Shown here: one piece after another, positions 38,642 to 47,263 of the stretch
Layout: each line of letters starts with the position of its first letter
Numbering within the stretch: position 1 is the first letter of the stretch
NCBI GenBank assembly: GCA_003697085.1
Contig: RFFU01000002.1
Coordinates: forward strand, 1-64,000
DNA length: 64,000 nt
Direction: 5' to 3'
DNA from: Candidatus Hydrogenedentota bacterium
Lineage (GTDB): Bacteria; UBA8481; J006
Notes under the pieces: generated by a model
Database searches by the model: none
What the model saw: only the letters and a program-made list of their open reading frames with translations
Told to the model about the DNA's origin: nothing
Position numbers and translations under genes: made by a program

Positions 38642-40209
38642 CGGTCAAGAAGGGGCTCGTCCATCGTGATCGGTATTATGATTCCGTGACCCTGATGCGT
38701 GTGACCAATGAGGTGCGTTCCCGCGAGGGAGTCTGCGCGGCTGTCGTCGGTATGGGCACCGATTTCAACATCGACAGCCTTAAACGAATGGGTCTGTTTC
38801 TTCCGGAGTTTGATGGAGTCACGCCGAACGATCTTCTCGTGGCGGTGGAAGCGGAGGATGACGCGGCGCTGGAGACGGCACTGGCCGTCGCCGAAGAGGA
38901 GATGACCCGGCGCCGGGTGATCAGCGGGTCCGATTATATTCCGCCGACACTGGAACGCGCCTTGGAGATGAATCCGGAGGCGCAAGTCGTGCTCGTTTCG
39001 GTTCCCGGCCGGTATGCCGCCGGCGAGGCGCGGAAAGCGCTCGAGGCTGGCCGTCACGTTATGCTCTTTTCAGACAACGTCTCGATCGAGGAGGAACGTT
39101 CACTCAAGGAACTAGCCGTGTCCAAGGGGCTCTTGATGATGGGGCCTGACTGCGGTACTGCGATTCTCAACGGCGTCCCGCTGGCGTTTGCCAACGTCGT
39201 CCGTCGCGGTTCGATCGGTGTCGTGGCCGCTTCCGGAACGGGCTTGCAGGAAGTGACTTGCCTGATCGATCGTTTCGGTTTCGGGATTTCCCAGGCTCTG
39301 GGCGTGGGAGGGCGTGATCTTTCGAAAGAGATCGGAGGATTGATGACGATCGAGTGTGTGAAGGCGCTTTTGGAGGATGCGGCGACGGAGGTGATCGTGA
39401 TCGTGAGCAAGCCGCCGGCTCCGGAAGCCCAGAAGAGTCTCTTTCGGGAACTCGAAGGCGCAGTGAAACCGATTGTGATCTACTTTATCGGGGCGGATCG
39501 AGAGCGGATCGAGGAAGCGGGATTCGTGACGGCGGGAGATCTGGAGGAAACGGCGTCCCGGGCGGTCGAGATCTTGACCGGAGAACCTGTCGGGCAACTT
39601 GTTCCCGAGAATCTCGCGAGAGAGATCGTTGCTAATCGAAAACTACCGGGACCATTTGTCCGCGGACTCTATTCCGGCGGAACTTTTTGCGACGAGGCGC
39701 AGAGGAAATTGATGGAAGCGGGATTTGATGTGTATTCGAACACGCCCGCGCCGGGAGCGCGGTGCGTGGAAGACCTCCAGAAAAGCGTCGGGCACACGAT
39801 TCTCGATCTTGGCGACGACGATTTCACGCGTGGAAGAGCGCATCCGATGATCGATCCGGCGGAGCGGATACGGAGGTTGGAGGTCGAGTTTGCGGACGAT
39901 GACGCCGGGCTGATCCTATTCGACGTCGTTTTGGGGTACGGGTCTCACCCGGATATGGGAGGAGCGATGGCGGCGGCTATTCGGGCGGCGCGGGAAAAGA
40001 GCAACCGAGAACCTCTGCTTTTCTGCAATCTTTGCGGAACAGAAAGTGATCCGCAGGGCTTCGATAAGCAACGCAAGGTATTGGAGGAAGCGGGTGTCGT
40101 GGTCTTTCCATCGCACGCGTCGATGCTTCGAACGGCGACGGAACTTCTCTCGGGAAAGAACGCCTTCAAGGGGAAGGCTGCCGATCATGCGGAGGTCGGA
40201 AAAGAATGA
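38638..40209 (+). CDS. fdrA: FdrA (AllF-like, acyl-CoA-synthetase-type subunit)
   Basis: This 523-residue protein resembles succinyl-CoA-synthetase-type proteins: DRYYDSVTLMRVTNEVRS at the start, MGPDCGTAILNGVPLAFANV, ASGTGLQEVTCLIDRFG and, later, GLYSGGTFCDEAQ. It corresponds to E. coli FdrA/AllF, part of oxamate carbamoyltransferase. ATG at 38638 overlaps the DUF2877 stop. The small FdrA-domain protein and the DUF1116 protein follow at once, which is the usual order. Confidence 0.88.
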   Translation: MTVKKGLVHRDRYYDSVTLMRVTNEVRSREGVCAAVVGMGTDFNIDSLKRMGLFLPEFDGVTPNDLLVAVEAEDDAALETALAVAEEEMTRRRVISGSDYIPPTLERALEMNPEAQVVLVSVPGRYAAGEARKALEAGRHVMLFSDNVSIEEERSLKELAVSKGLLMMGPDCGTAILNGVPLAFANVVRRGSIGVVAASGTGLQEVTCLIDRFGFGISQALGVGGRDLSKEIGGLMTIECVKALLEDAATEVIVIVSKPPAPEAQKSLFRELEGAVKPIVIYFIGADRERIEEAGFVTAGDLEETASRAVEILTGEPVGQLVPENLAREIVANRKLPGPFVRGLYSGGTFCDEAQRKLMEAGFDVYSNTPAPGARCVEDLQKSVGHTILDLGDDDFTRGRAHPMIDPAERIRRLEVEFADDDAGLILFDVVLGYGSHPDMGGAMAAAIRAAREKSNREPLLFCNLCGTESDPQGFDKQRKVLEEAGVVVFPSHASMLRTATELLSGKNAFKGKAADHAEVGKE

Positions 40210-40228
40210 GAAAGAGGTTGGCGGTGGA

Positions 40229-40417
40229 ATGAGCGGAATGCGGGAGATTTTCGGGAAAGAGGTTGTCGTAATCAACGTCGGGTTGGATCTCTTTGCCGAG
40301 GAATTGGAGAAGGCTACCGTGCCGGTTCAGCGGGTCGCGTGGCGGCCGCCGGCGCAGGGAAAGAAGAAGGTGCAAGACTTACTTGCCCGCATCAAGAAGA
40401 AGAAGGGAAAGGAGTGA
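40229..40417 (+). CDS. Small FdrA-associated protein (FdrA-domain type)
   Basis: This 62-residue basic protein has the pattern FGKEVVVINVGLDLFAEELE ... VPVQRVAWRPPAQGKK, which I recognise from small proteins often encoded between FdrA and DUF1116 genes in anaerobes. GGTGGA and GAGG precede the ATG. It is short, but its place between fdrA and the DUF1116 gene, and its conserved WRPP segment, make it real. Its function is unknown; it may complete the nucleotide or substrate site of the carbamoyltransferase, which is inference. Confidence 0.72.
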   Translation: MSGMREIFGKEVVVINVGLDLFAEELEKATVPVQRVAWRPPAQGKKKVQDLLARIKKKKGKE

Positions 40418-40422
40418 CCGGA

Positions 40423-41664
40423 ATGGCGGATTATGAGACGGCGAACGCGGAGGCGATCGCCCGAATCCAGAAGGCGCAGCCGGTGTTGAAGGGGATCGAC
40501 GTTGCGGAGAAGGTCGTACCGGGAATGAGGAAGAATCTGATTCTTCACGCGGGACCGCCGATCGAGTGGGAGAAGATGTCCGGCCCGTTGCGGGGAGCGG
40601 TCATCGGGGGGCTGATGTACGAGGGGCTGGCGAAAACGAAAGAGGAAGCCGAAGCCTTGGCGGCATCGGGGGAGATAGCGTTTGAACCGTGGCACGAACA
40701 TTCCGGCGTGGGACCGATGGCGGGAGTGGCCACGGCGCGAATGCCGGTCTTCATCGTCGAGAACGAGACACATGGAAACAGAACCTTTTGTACGTTGAAT
40801 GAAGGGCTCGGCAAAGTCTTGAGGTACGGTGCTTATTCCGAGGAAGTCCTGGAGCGTTTGCGGTGGATGGAGGCGGTTTTGGCTCCGGTATTGGCCGAAG
40901 CCTTGGAGAAACACGGCCCGATCAACCTGAAAACCCTCATTGCGCAGGCGCTTCAGATGGGGGATGAAGTGCACAACCGCAACCGCGCGGGCACATCGCT
41001 TTTCATCCGTGAAATCGCCCCTTTCCTTCTCGAGGGGACGTCTGCCGTGAAAGAGCGCCGGAGGGTCTTGGAGTTCATCAACGGAAACGACCACTTCTTT
41101 CTGAATCTCTCTATGCCCGCGGCGAAGGCGATTATGCAATCCGCGGAATGGATCGAGGGATCGACGATCGTGACGACGATGGCGCGAAACGGCACCGAGT
41201 TCGGGATCCGTGTCGCGGGATTGAAGGAGCGATGGTTCACGGGACCGGCCCAGGTGATCGACGGCCTCTTCTTTCCCGGATATTCGGTGAAGGACGCGAA
41301 TCCCGACATCGGCGACAGCGCCATTACGGAGACGTGCGGTCTGGGAGGGTTTTCGATGGCGGCGGCTCCGGCGATCGTCAAGTTTGTCGGTGGAGCCGCT
41401 TCCGATGCGCTCAACTTTACGAGAAAGATGTACGAGATCACGATGGCGGAGTCGGAGTCGTTCCAGATCCCCGCACTCGATTTCCGCGGCTCGCCCACCG
41501 GCATCGACATAATGAAGGTTTGCGAACTTGGAATTCTGCCGCAGATCAACACGGGTATTGCGCACAAGGAACCGGGCGTGGGGCAGGTCGGAGCGGGGTT
41601 GGTCAATCCCCCGATGGAATGTTTCGAAAGAGCCTTGGAGGCCTACGCGGAGACGTACGCGTGA
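40423..41664 (+). CDS. DUF1116 protein (AllG/YlbE-like, oxamate carbamoyltransferase subunit)
   Basis: This 413-residue protein has the DUF1116 features: LHAGPPIEWEKMSGPLRGAV, FEPWHEHSGVGPMAGV, ENETHGNRTFCTLNEGLG and TGIAHKEPGVGQVGAG. It matches E. coli YlbE/AllG. With FdrA and DUF2877 proteins it should form the carbamoyltransferase. ATG at 40423 has AAAGGAG 9 bases upstream, with 5 bases between it and the preceding stop. Confidence 0.87.
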   Translation: MADYETANAEAIARIQKAQPVLKGIDVAEKVVPGMRKNLILHAGPPIEWEKMSGPLRGAVIGGLMYEGLAKTKEEAEALAASGEIAFEPWHEHSGVGPMAGVATARMPVFIVENETHGNRTFCTLNEGLGKVLRYGAYSEEVLERLRWMEAVLAPVLAEALEKHGPINLKTLIAQALQMGDEVHNRNRAGTSLFIREIAPFLLEGTSAVKERRRVLEFINGNDHFFLNLSMPAAKAIMQSAEWIEGSTIVTTMARNGTEFGIRVAGLKERWFTGPAQVIDGLFFPGYSVKDANPDIGDSAITETCGLGGFSMAAAPAIVKFVGGAASDALNFTRKMYEITMAESESFQIPALDFRGSPTGIDIMKVCELGILPQINTGIAHKEPGVGQVGAGLVNPPMECFERALEAYAETYA

Positions 41665-41779
41665 GAAGGCCCGGAGACTTGCGGAAAAGGGAAAAGGCGC
41701 TTGCGCGCCGGAAAAAGAAATGGTGCCGGGGAATCACGGAGGGGGGGGAAGAAGGAAAAATGAAAGGAGGAAGAGTGAG

Positions 41780-42565
41780 ATGGTAAGAATGTACGATTTG
41801 ACGCAGAGGCTTTCGGTGCACACGCCTCCGTGGCCCAGCTATATGCCGCTTCAGATCCAGTACTTCAAGCGGATCGCGGGAGCGCATATGGGCCAAGGTG
41901 CAAACGGGCAGATTATCAAGACGAGCAACCACGTCGGGACCCACATCGACGGCGAGATTCACTTCCATGCGTGCGGGCGCCCGATCGGGGACGTGCCGTT
42001 GGAGGAACTCTGCGGCGAAGGCGTGGTCGTCGATATATCGGATGCGGTGGAGGATTACTCGCTTTACTCTCCGCAACTTCTGATGGACCGGGCCGAGATT
42101 CGACAGGGGGATATTCTGATCATCAATACCGGCTATCACCGGTATGCGTGGGACCAGCCGGAATCGGACGAGGTGCGATATATGGTGAAGCATCCGGGGC
42201 CGGATCCGGAATTTCACAAATGGGCTTTGGAAATGAAGTTCAAGTGGATCGGTGTCGATTGTGGTTCGGCCGACCACCCCATGAACACGATCCTTCGGGA
42301 CTGGCATCCGAAACTCTTTCAGGAGGCGGAGGCGAAACTTAAGAAGGACCATGGAAAGAGTTGGGATGAGATGTATCCTCCGCAAGAGTATTATCAGGTG
42401 ATGCACATCAAACTTTTTCCGGCGGGACTGATACACGCGGAGAATTTGGGGGGGGAAATCGATGCTTTGAAGAACAAACGGACGTGGATCGGGTGTTTTC
42501 CGTGGAAAGGAATCGAGATGGAATCAAGTATTTGTCGGATTGTTGCGTTCGAATTTGGAGCGTAG
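41780..42565 (+). CDS. Cyclase-family metal-dependent hydrolase (kynurenine formamidase/isatin hydrolase fold)
   Basis: This 261-residue protein contains the metal-binding pattern SNHVGTHIDGEIHF (HxGTHxD) and VDCGSADHPMNT of the cyclase superfamily. Members open amide or imide rings or hydrolyse formamides with Mn2+ or Zn2+. In this operon it could open a ring made by the molybdenum hydroxylase, which is inference. ATG at 41780 has AAAGGAGG 10 bases upstream; a longer upstream frame overlaps the DUF1116 gene and is not used. Confidence 0.85.
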   Translation: MVRMYDLTQRLSVHTPPWPSYMPLQIQYFKRIAGAHMGQGANGQIIKTSNHVGTHIDGEIHFHACGRPIGDVPLEELCGEGVVVDISDAVEDYSLYSPQLLMDRAEIRQGDILIINTGYHRYAWDQPESDEVRYMVKHPGPDPEFHKWALEMKFKWIGVDCGSADHPMNTILRDWHPKLFQEAEAKLKKDHGKSWDEMYPPQEYYQVMHIKLFPAGLIHAENLGGEIDALKNKRTWIGCFPWKGIEMESSICRIVAFEFGA

Positions 42566-42571
42566 AGCGGC

Positions 42572-43459
42572 GTGGAAAAATTTGCAGTCGCCTGCATTCA
42601 AATCGCGCCGAGTCCCAATGCAATCTCGGAAAACACGGAAAAGTGTCTAGCGTGGATCGACGCGGCGGTTCGCGATTTTCGACCGCGTCTCGTCGTGCTT
42701 CAGGAGACCGTCACGACGGGGTTTTCGCCCGGGATGCCGCGCGAGGAATTTTATGACCTCGTGGAACCGATCGACGGGCCTTCGGCCTGCGCCGTGGCGC
42801 GTCTGGCCCGTGATCGAAAAACAGCGGTGCTTTTTCCGATGTACGAAAAAGGGGCGGAGGCCCCTGTCGTTTACAACAGTGCGCTTCTTTTCGACGAACG
42901 CGGAGAGCGTCGCGGCCTTTATCGCAAGACCCATCCCTTTCCGACGGAACGGATCGAGGGAGGAGGTTGGACGACGCCGGGAAATTCTCTCGACGTTTTC
43001 GACCTCGGTTTCGTCAAGGTAGGAGTGACGATCTGTTACGAAGGAGACTTTCCGGAACCGTCGCGGATTCTCTCTCTCAAGGGGGCGGAAGTGATACTGC
43101 GGCCTTCCGCCCTTTTGCGGAGTTTCGAAATCTGGGAATTAACGAATCGAGCGCGAGCCTACGACAATCATGTTTACGTCGTTGGAGTCAACGCGGTCGG
43201 ATCAGATGCGGCGGGGAACCATTATTTCGGGCATTCCATGGTGGTCGACCCGATCGCGAGAAAATTGGCTCAGGCGCGCGGGACGGAAGAGATCATCGGT
43301 GTCGAATTGGATCCGGAGCCGCTCAAGTACGTGACGTACGGTGCCCATTCTCCCATGCTCTTCGACCACATTGAGGATAGGAATCTCGATGTGTACGATG
43401 GCCTCTTAGCCGAGGGGCGTTGTCCATTCGAACCAAGTCGGAGGATTCCGTACCGGTAG
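42572..43459 (+). CDS. Carbon-nitrogen hydrolase (nitrilase superfamily)
   Basis: This 295-residue enzyme has the Glu-Lys-Cys triad in VVLQETVTTG, YRKTHPFPTE and GVTICYEGDFPE. Nitrilase-superfamily amidases and carbamoylases hydrolyse C-N bonds such as ureides, N-carbamoyl compounds and amides. It begins GTG 7 bases after the cyclase gene. Its role is probably the last hydrolysis in the pathway, a ureido or amide cleavage, but the substrate is not readable. The operon ends here. Confidence 0.87.
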   Translation: MEKFAVACIQIAPSPNAISENTEKCLAWIDAAVRDFRPRLVVLQETVTTGFSPGMPREEFYDLVEPIDGPSACAVARLARDRKTAVLFPMYEKGAEAPVVYNSALLFDERGERRGLYRKTHPFPTERIEGGGWTTPGNSLDVFDLGFVKVGVTICYEGDFPEPSRILSLKGAEVILRPSALLRSFEIWELTNRARAYDNHVYVVGVNAVGSDAAGNHYFGHSMVVDPIARKLAQARGTEEIIGVELDPEPLKYVTYGAHSPMLFDHIEDRNLDVYDGLLAEGRCPFEPSRRIPYR

Positions 43460-43579
43460 AGATGCCGGACATCGAATCCGGATCGGAAGGGAGACGAGGT
43501 CTGAATGGGAGGGAGCAAAGGAAATCGGGATAAGATAGACTTCTTTCGGGAGAATGCCCGGGCCCCTTCCATGTCCGCG

Positions 43580-45283
43580 TCATGGGGAAAGAACCAACTC
43601 GACCGCCGGCATGCCGGTCTGAACCGTTATCGTTGAAATGCGGTCACGAATCTTAATCCGTAAATTTTGAAATTCTCTCGATTTGGTGAAAGCAGCCTCG
43701 AGGCGCTTGGCGGCTGCAATCCCTCCTCGGCTTCCGGGATAATGGCCGAGGGAGAGCGCGCGGGCTTGTCTTCCGGACGGAAGATAGCAGTCGAGGAAAA
43801 CGGCGGGGCCGATAAATATCGACCGGCGCAACGCTTCCGTGTCGTTTGTTCCGTTTGGAAGCCTCAGGAGCCGGTATTCTTTACCGAAGGCAACGGATAA
43901 GATTTTGCGCAACGCCGTGTCGAGTGGGGAGAGGCTTTGCGTGGATCGAACCATGACATTTTTTCTGCGAAAAGGAATAGCAGCACCGTAGGAGAGAGGA
44001 TTGGTGCTTTTCCGGTTTCTGAATGCTTTTGGTCTCCCCACGGTGACGCGAAACATCACGATCGGCGAGTCTTCCCGTCCGGAAACGCCTTTTTCTTCCG
44101 CAGCGGGGAGGGAAGGGGGGGGAAAGAGGAGGCGGAAGGAATCAGGAAGGGTTACGCCAATAGTGGCGATGGGGCGTTCTCGTGAAGAGCCGGTAATAAA
44201 GATATGACGCGTGTCGAAGACGATGTCTCGGCTGATCGATGAAGGGAAACGCCATTCGAGAAGTTCCTTCGTTTCGTCGCCGACCCGTTGAGGAAGAAAC
44301 GTGTCGTAACCGGGGACGAGAAAAGCGAAGAGCGTTCCTGCTTGAGAGGGGGAAAGAGTACGGAAGGAATCGTTACTTTGGTTTCGGTCTCTCTGGAGGT
44401 TCGCACTCGGGGAAGCGATTTGTGGTTCGGGATCGACGCGCAAAGTCAAGGTTCCGTCGGCGGAAAGAGACCGCGATTGAAGAAACGGTTTGACCGGCTG
44501 ACTTGCGAAATACTCGATGATTCCACGATAGTAGGCGAGTGCCTCGCGCATCAGCGCGCCGTTCGTTCTCAAAACGTCTTCGTTGCGAGGATGGGAGAGA
44601 TACGAGGGTTCTCCGAGGATCGCGGGGCAGTGGGTCTTGCGGAGGATGAAATAATTTCCGAAGTGAACCGAGGTTGGGAGTCCGAGTAGATTTTCGAATT
44701 CCGCAGCGACGTTCCGAGCCACGGCGGCGGAGGCGTTAGGGCCGAAGAGAGGAAAACGGTAGAAGACCCGGGAGTTGTTGACGGCCGGGTCAGCCGAGGA
44801 GTTGTGATGAATGGAGACGAGGAGGTCGGGATCGAGGAGATTAATATATTTCGCGCGCTGGGCGAGGTCACCGCGGCGTGTGGGAGTATCGACCTCAACG
44901 GTTTCCGTGTGAGCCGTGCGGCGGGTGAGATAAACCCTGGCGCCGCTGGATTCAAGTAGCGCCTGGAGGTGGAGCGCGACGGTGAGGTTGAGGTCCATTT
45001 CGCGAGTTCCCCGAGGACCGATCGCCCCGGGGGCGCTGCTGAAATGTCCCGGATCGAGAACGATCGTTCGACCGGCGAGACTATCATTTGGTCGAATTGC
45101 ATCGTACAACTCGGGAAGGCCCTCGGCGCCTTTGACCACGGAAGGAGCGGGAAGACAGGCCGAGAGAAAGACGACCGCAGAAAGGGCGGGAAGAAACGAA
45201 GACGGAAAAGCGCAAAGCGGGGAACGAAGAATATGGGAAAGGCGAAGAAATGCAGGAGGTCGTTTGGAGATTTGATCATTCAT
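43580..45283 (-). CDS. N-acetylmuramoyl-L-alanine amidase (AmiC type) with extra C-terminal domain
   Basis: This 567-residue protein begins with a signal sequence and a likely lipobox (LSAC near residue 43), then an Amidase_3 domain: TIVLDPGHFSSAPGA with zinc His, LLVSIHHNSSADPAVN and the catalytic Glu in ILGEPSYLSHP. It cleaves the peptide from MurNAc in peptidoglycan in the periplasm. A C-terminal region of about 270 residues has no recognised motif. Its ATG overlaps the Ppx/GppA stop by 8 bases. It is the last gene of a minus-strand operon. Confidence 0.87.
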   Translation of the reverse strand: MNDQISKRPPAFLRLSHILRSPLCAFPSSFLPALSAVVFLSACLPAPSVVKGAEGLPELYDAIRPNDSLAGRTIVLDPGHFSSAPGAIGPRGTREMDLNLTVALHLQALLESSGARVYLTRRTAHTETVEVDTPTRRGDLAQRAKYINLLDPDLLVSIHHNSSADPAVNNSRVFYRFPLFGPNASAAVARNVAAEFENLLGLPTSVHFGNYFILRKTHCPAILGEPSYLSHPRNEDVLRTNGALMREALAYYRGIIEYFASQPVKPFLQSRSLSADGTLTLRVDPEPQIASPSANLQRDRNQSNDSFRTLSPSQAGTLFAFLVPGYDTFLPQRVGDETKELLEWRFPSSISRDIVFDTRHIFITGSSRERPIATIGVTLPDSFRLLFPPPSLPAAEEKGVSGREDSPIVMFRVTVGRPKAFRNRKSTNPLSYGAAIPFRRKNVMVRSTQSLSPLDTALRKILSVAFGKEYRLLRLPNGTNDTEALRRSIFIGPAVFLDCYLPSGRQARALSLGHYPGSRGGIAAAKRLEAAFTKSREFQNLRIKIRDRISTITVQTGMPAVELVLSP

Positions 45284-46205
45284 CGAGAAACAATGCTCCC
45301 CACAAGGAATCGTATTCGCTTACCGTGACTTCGGTCAAACCTGTTGCTTTGAGTGTCTCCTCGAGAATTACAGTTCCCGCGATAACGGTCACGGCGCGTT
45401 CCGGAACCATTCCGGGAAGCGCGCGCCGTTTTTCCAGAGGTAAATGTTCGAGGGTACTTCGCCAGCGGGAGATTGTATCGAGTGAAAGACGATACCCGTG
45501 AATGCGTTCGGGGTCGTATTTTTCAAGAGCGAGATCGAGCGCGGCGAGCTGAGTGACACTGCCGGCCACTCCGATCAGACGGGTCGGACTCAAGTCTCCG
45601 ATTCCTCGTTTGACCAACGCGGCCGTTTCCGCATGCAGAGCGGCGAGTTCTTCGGGAGCCGGCGGATCGGTTCGGAGAAAACGCTCGGTCTGTCGAACGG
45701 AACCCAACGCCAGAGAGCGGGATTGAATCGAATCGGGAGTAGTTGCGTCTCCGGCGATGAACTCGGTCGAGCCGCCGCCGATATCGAGAACAAGCGTCTC
45801 GGAAAGCGGTGTGAAGGCGAGAGTGACTCCGCGGAAAGTGACAGCCGCTTCTTCCGTTCCCGTCAGAACACGGATCGGCCTTCCCGCGGCCTTCTCGATG
45901 ATTTCGCGGATGTCGGAGGCGTTTTTCGCTTCGCGCAGCGCGGCCGTGCCGAAGACCGTAATTCTTTCGGCGTGGAGTTCCCGCGCCTGTTCGGCGAAAC
46001 GGCCGACGGCGGCGGTTGTCCGCGCGGCGGCGTCCGCGGTGATCAGGCCGGTGGAATCGAGCGAGCGGCCCAGGCCCGTGATCTCGAGATTGGAAAAGAC
46101 CTTTCGAGGAGGATGACCGGAGAGATCGGCGACGAGAAGGCGGACGGAATTCGTGCCGATGTCGATCGAGGCCGCGATCGAACCGGAGTGCGCCGGAACG
46201 GTCAT
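45276..46205 (-). CDS. Ppx/GppA-family exopolyphosphatase/pppGpp phosphohydrolase
   Basis: This 310-residue protein has the ASKHA pattern: AASIDIGTNSVRLLVADL, VFGTAALREAKN, the DIGGGSTEFIAGD phosphate-binding loop and VAGSVTQLAAL. It degrades polyphosphate and/or pppGpp; the family cannot be split without more context. ATG at 46205 overlaps the stop of the agmatine deiminase gene. A longer frame to 46268 would lie inside that gene. Confidence 0.88.
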   Translation of the reverse strand: MTVPAHSGSIAASIDIGTNSVRLLVADLSGHPPRKVFSNLEITGLGRSLDSTGLITADAAARTTAAVGRFAEQARELHAERITVFGTAALREAKNASDIREIIEKAAGRPIRVLTGTEEAAVTFRGVTLAFTPLSETLVLDIGGGSTEFIAGDATTPDSIQSRSLALGSVRQTERFLRTDPPAPEELAALHAETAALVKRGIGDLSPTRLIGVAGSVTQLAALDLALEKYDPERIHGYRLSLDTISRWRSTLEHLPLEKRRALPGMVPERAVTVIAGTVILEETLKATGLTEVTVSEYDSLWGALFLDE

Positions 46206-47263
46206 AACGCCTCGCCGCGGACGGCGGGTTGCTGTTGGGTCGAACAGTGAACCGATCCAAAACCCCATGCGAGATCGACCGAGTGAATGCCGACGACTTC
46301 ACGATCGGGAAAGCATTCGGCAATCAATTCCAAGGCTGTTCGATCACGGGGGTCGTTGAAGGTTGGCACGAGCACGACTGAGTCGGCGATGTAGAAATTG
46401 AGGTAGGAGGCCGGGAGGCGGTGTTTTCGGAAAAAGATCGGCTGCGGTGCGGGCACCGTGATAATCGTGGGCCGCCGGCCGTTTTCGAGCCGTGCGGAAC
46501 GAAGACGGAGGAGATTCTCGGCGGCCGCTTCCGCGTCCGCCCCGGAGAGACTTTCCGGGGCCAGTGTCAGGATCGTAGTAGGATTGACGAAACGTGCGAG
46601 TTGATCGACGTGGCCGCCGGTGTCGTCGCCCGCCAGGCCGCGCGCGAGCCAGACGACATTCGGGGCACCGAGAAATCGAGTGAAGACCCTCCGGTAATCG
46701 GTCTTTGAAAAATCCGGATTGCGGGGTTGACGGCGCCTGTCGAGAAGGCATTCTTCCGTCGTCAAGAGAGTCCCTCGGCCGTTGACATCGATGGCTCCCC
46801 CCTCGAGGACGATTGGATGCGATCGAAACGAACATCGAAGGAGCGGCAGGGAGAGTTTGTGTGCGGCGCGCCGCGGGACGGCGGCATCCCGGCGGTAATT
46901 TAAGTATCGACCCCAACCGTTGAAACGGAAGCCCGCGATCACAATCCGTTTCCGTTTTCCCCGAGTTTCCTCCAGGAAGATCGGGCCGTAATCCCGGCAC
47001 CACGAACGGTCGGTGGGGATGGAGAGAAAAGTGATGGGGTCGAGTGGTAGGGAGATATCGGAGATGAGCCGCCGCACGCGCGCCTCCGCCCGGCTGTTCG
47101 GAACCAGTAACGTAACACGTTCGGATCGAATGAGGTGACGAAGGATTTCAAGATAAACGAAGGGGATCGTGGCGAACTTGCCCGGCCAGTCCTCGGAATT
47201 GTGCGGCCACGAGAGCCAGGTGGATTGATGAGGCTCCCATTCCGCCGGAAGGCGAAGACTCAT
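46202..47263 (-). CDS. aguA: Agmatine deiminase
   Basis: This 353-residue peptidylarginine-deiminase-fold enzyme has WLSWPHNSEDWPG, SWCRDYGPIF, VLEGGAIDVNG, GDDTGGHVDQLARFV and the catalytic Cys in GFGSVHCSTQQQPA. It converts agmatine to N-carbamoylputrescine and ammonia. The next enzyme, N-carbamoylputrescine amidase, is encoded just upstream with an ATGA overlap at 47260-47263, so the two form the agmatine-to-putrescine route. Confidence 0.94.
   Translation of the reverse strand: MSLRLPAEWEPHQSTWLSWPHNSEDWPGKFATIPFVYLEILRHLIRSERVTLLVPNSRAEARVRRLISDISLPLDPITFLSIPTDRSWCRDYGPIFLEETRGKRKRIVIAGFRFNGWGRYLNYRRDAAVPRRAAHKLSLPLLRCSFRSHPIVLEGGAIDVNGRGTLLTTEECLLDRRRQPRNPDFSKTDYRRVFTRFLGAPNVVWLARGLAGDDTGGHVDQLARFVNPTTILTLAPESLSGADAEAAAENLLRLRSARLENGRRPTIITVPAPQPIFFRKHRLPASYLNFYIADSVVLVPTFNDPRDRTALELIAECFPDREVVGIHSVDLAWGFGSVHCSTQQQPAVRGEAL

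Noticed and set aside
41528-41779. 84-residue N-terminal extension of the cyclase-family protein
   Set aside because: It overlaps the DUF1116 gene and is Arg-rich; a strong ribosome binding site precedes the ATG at 41780.
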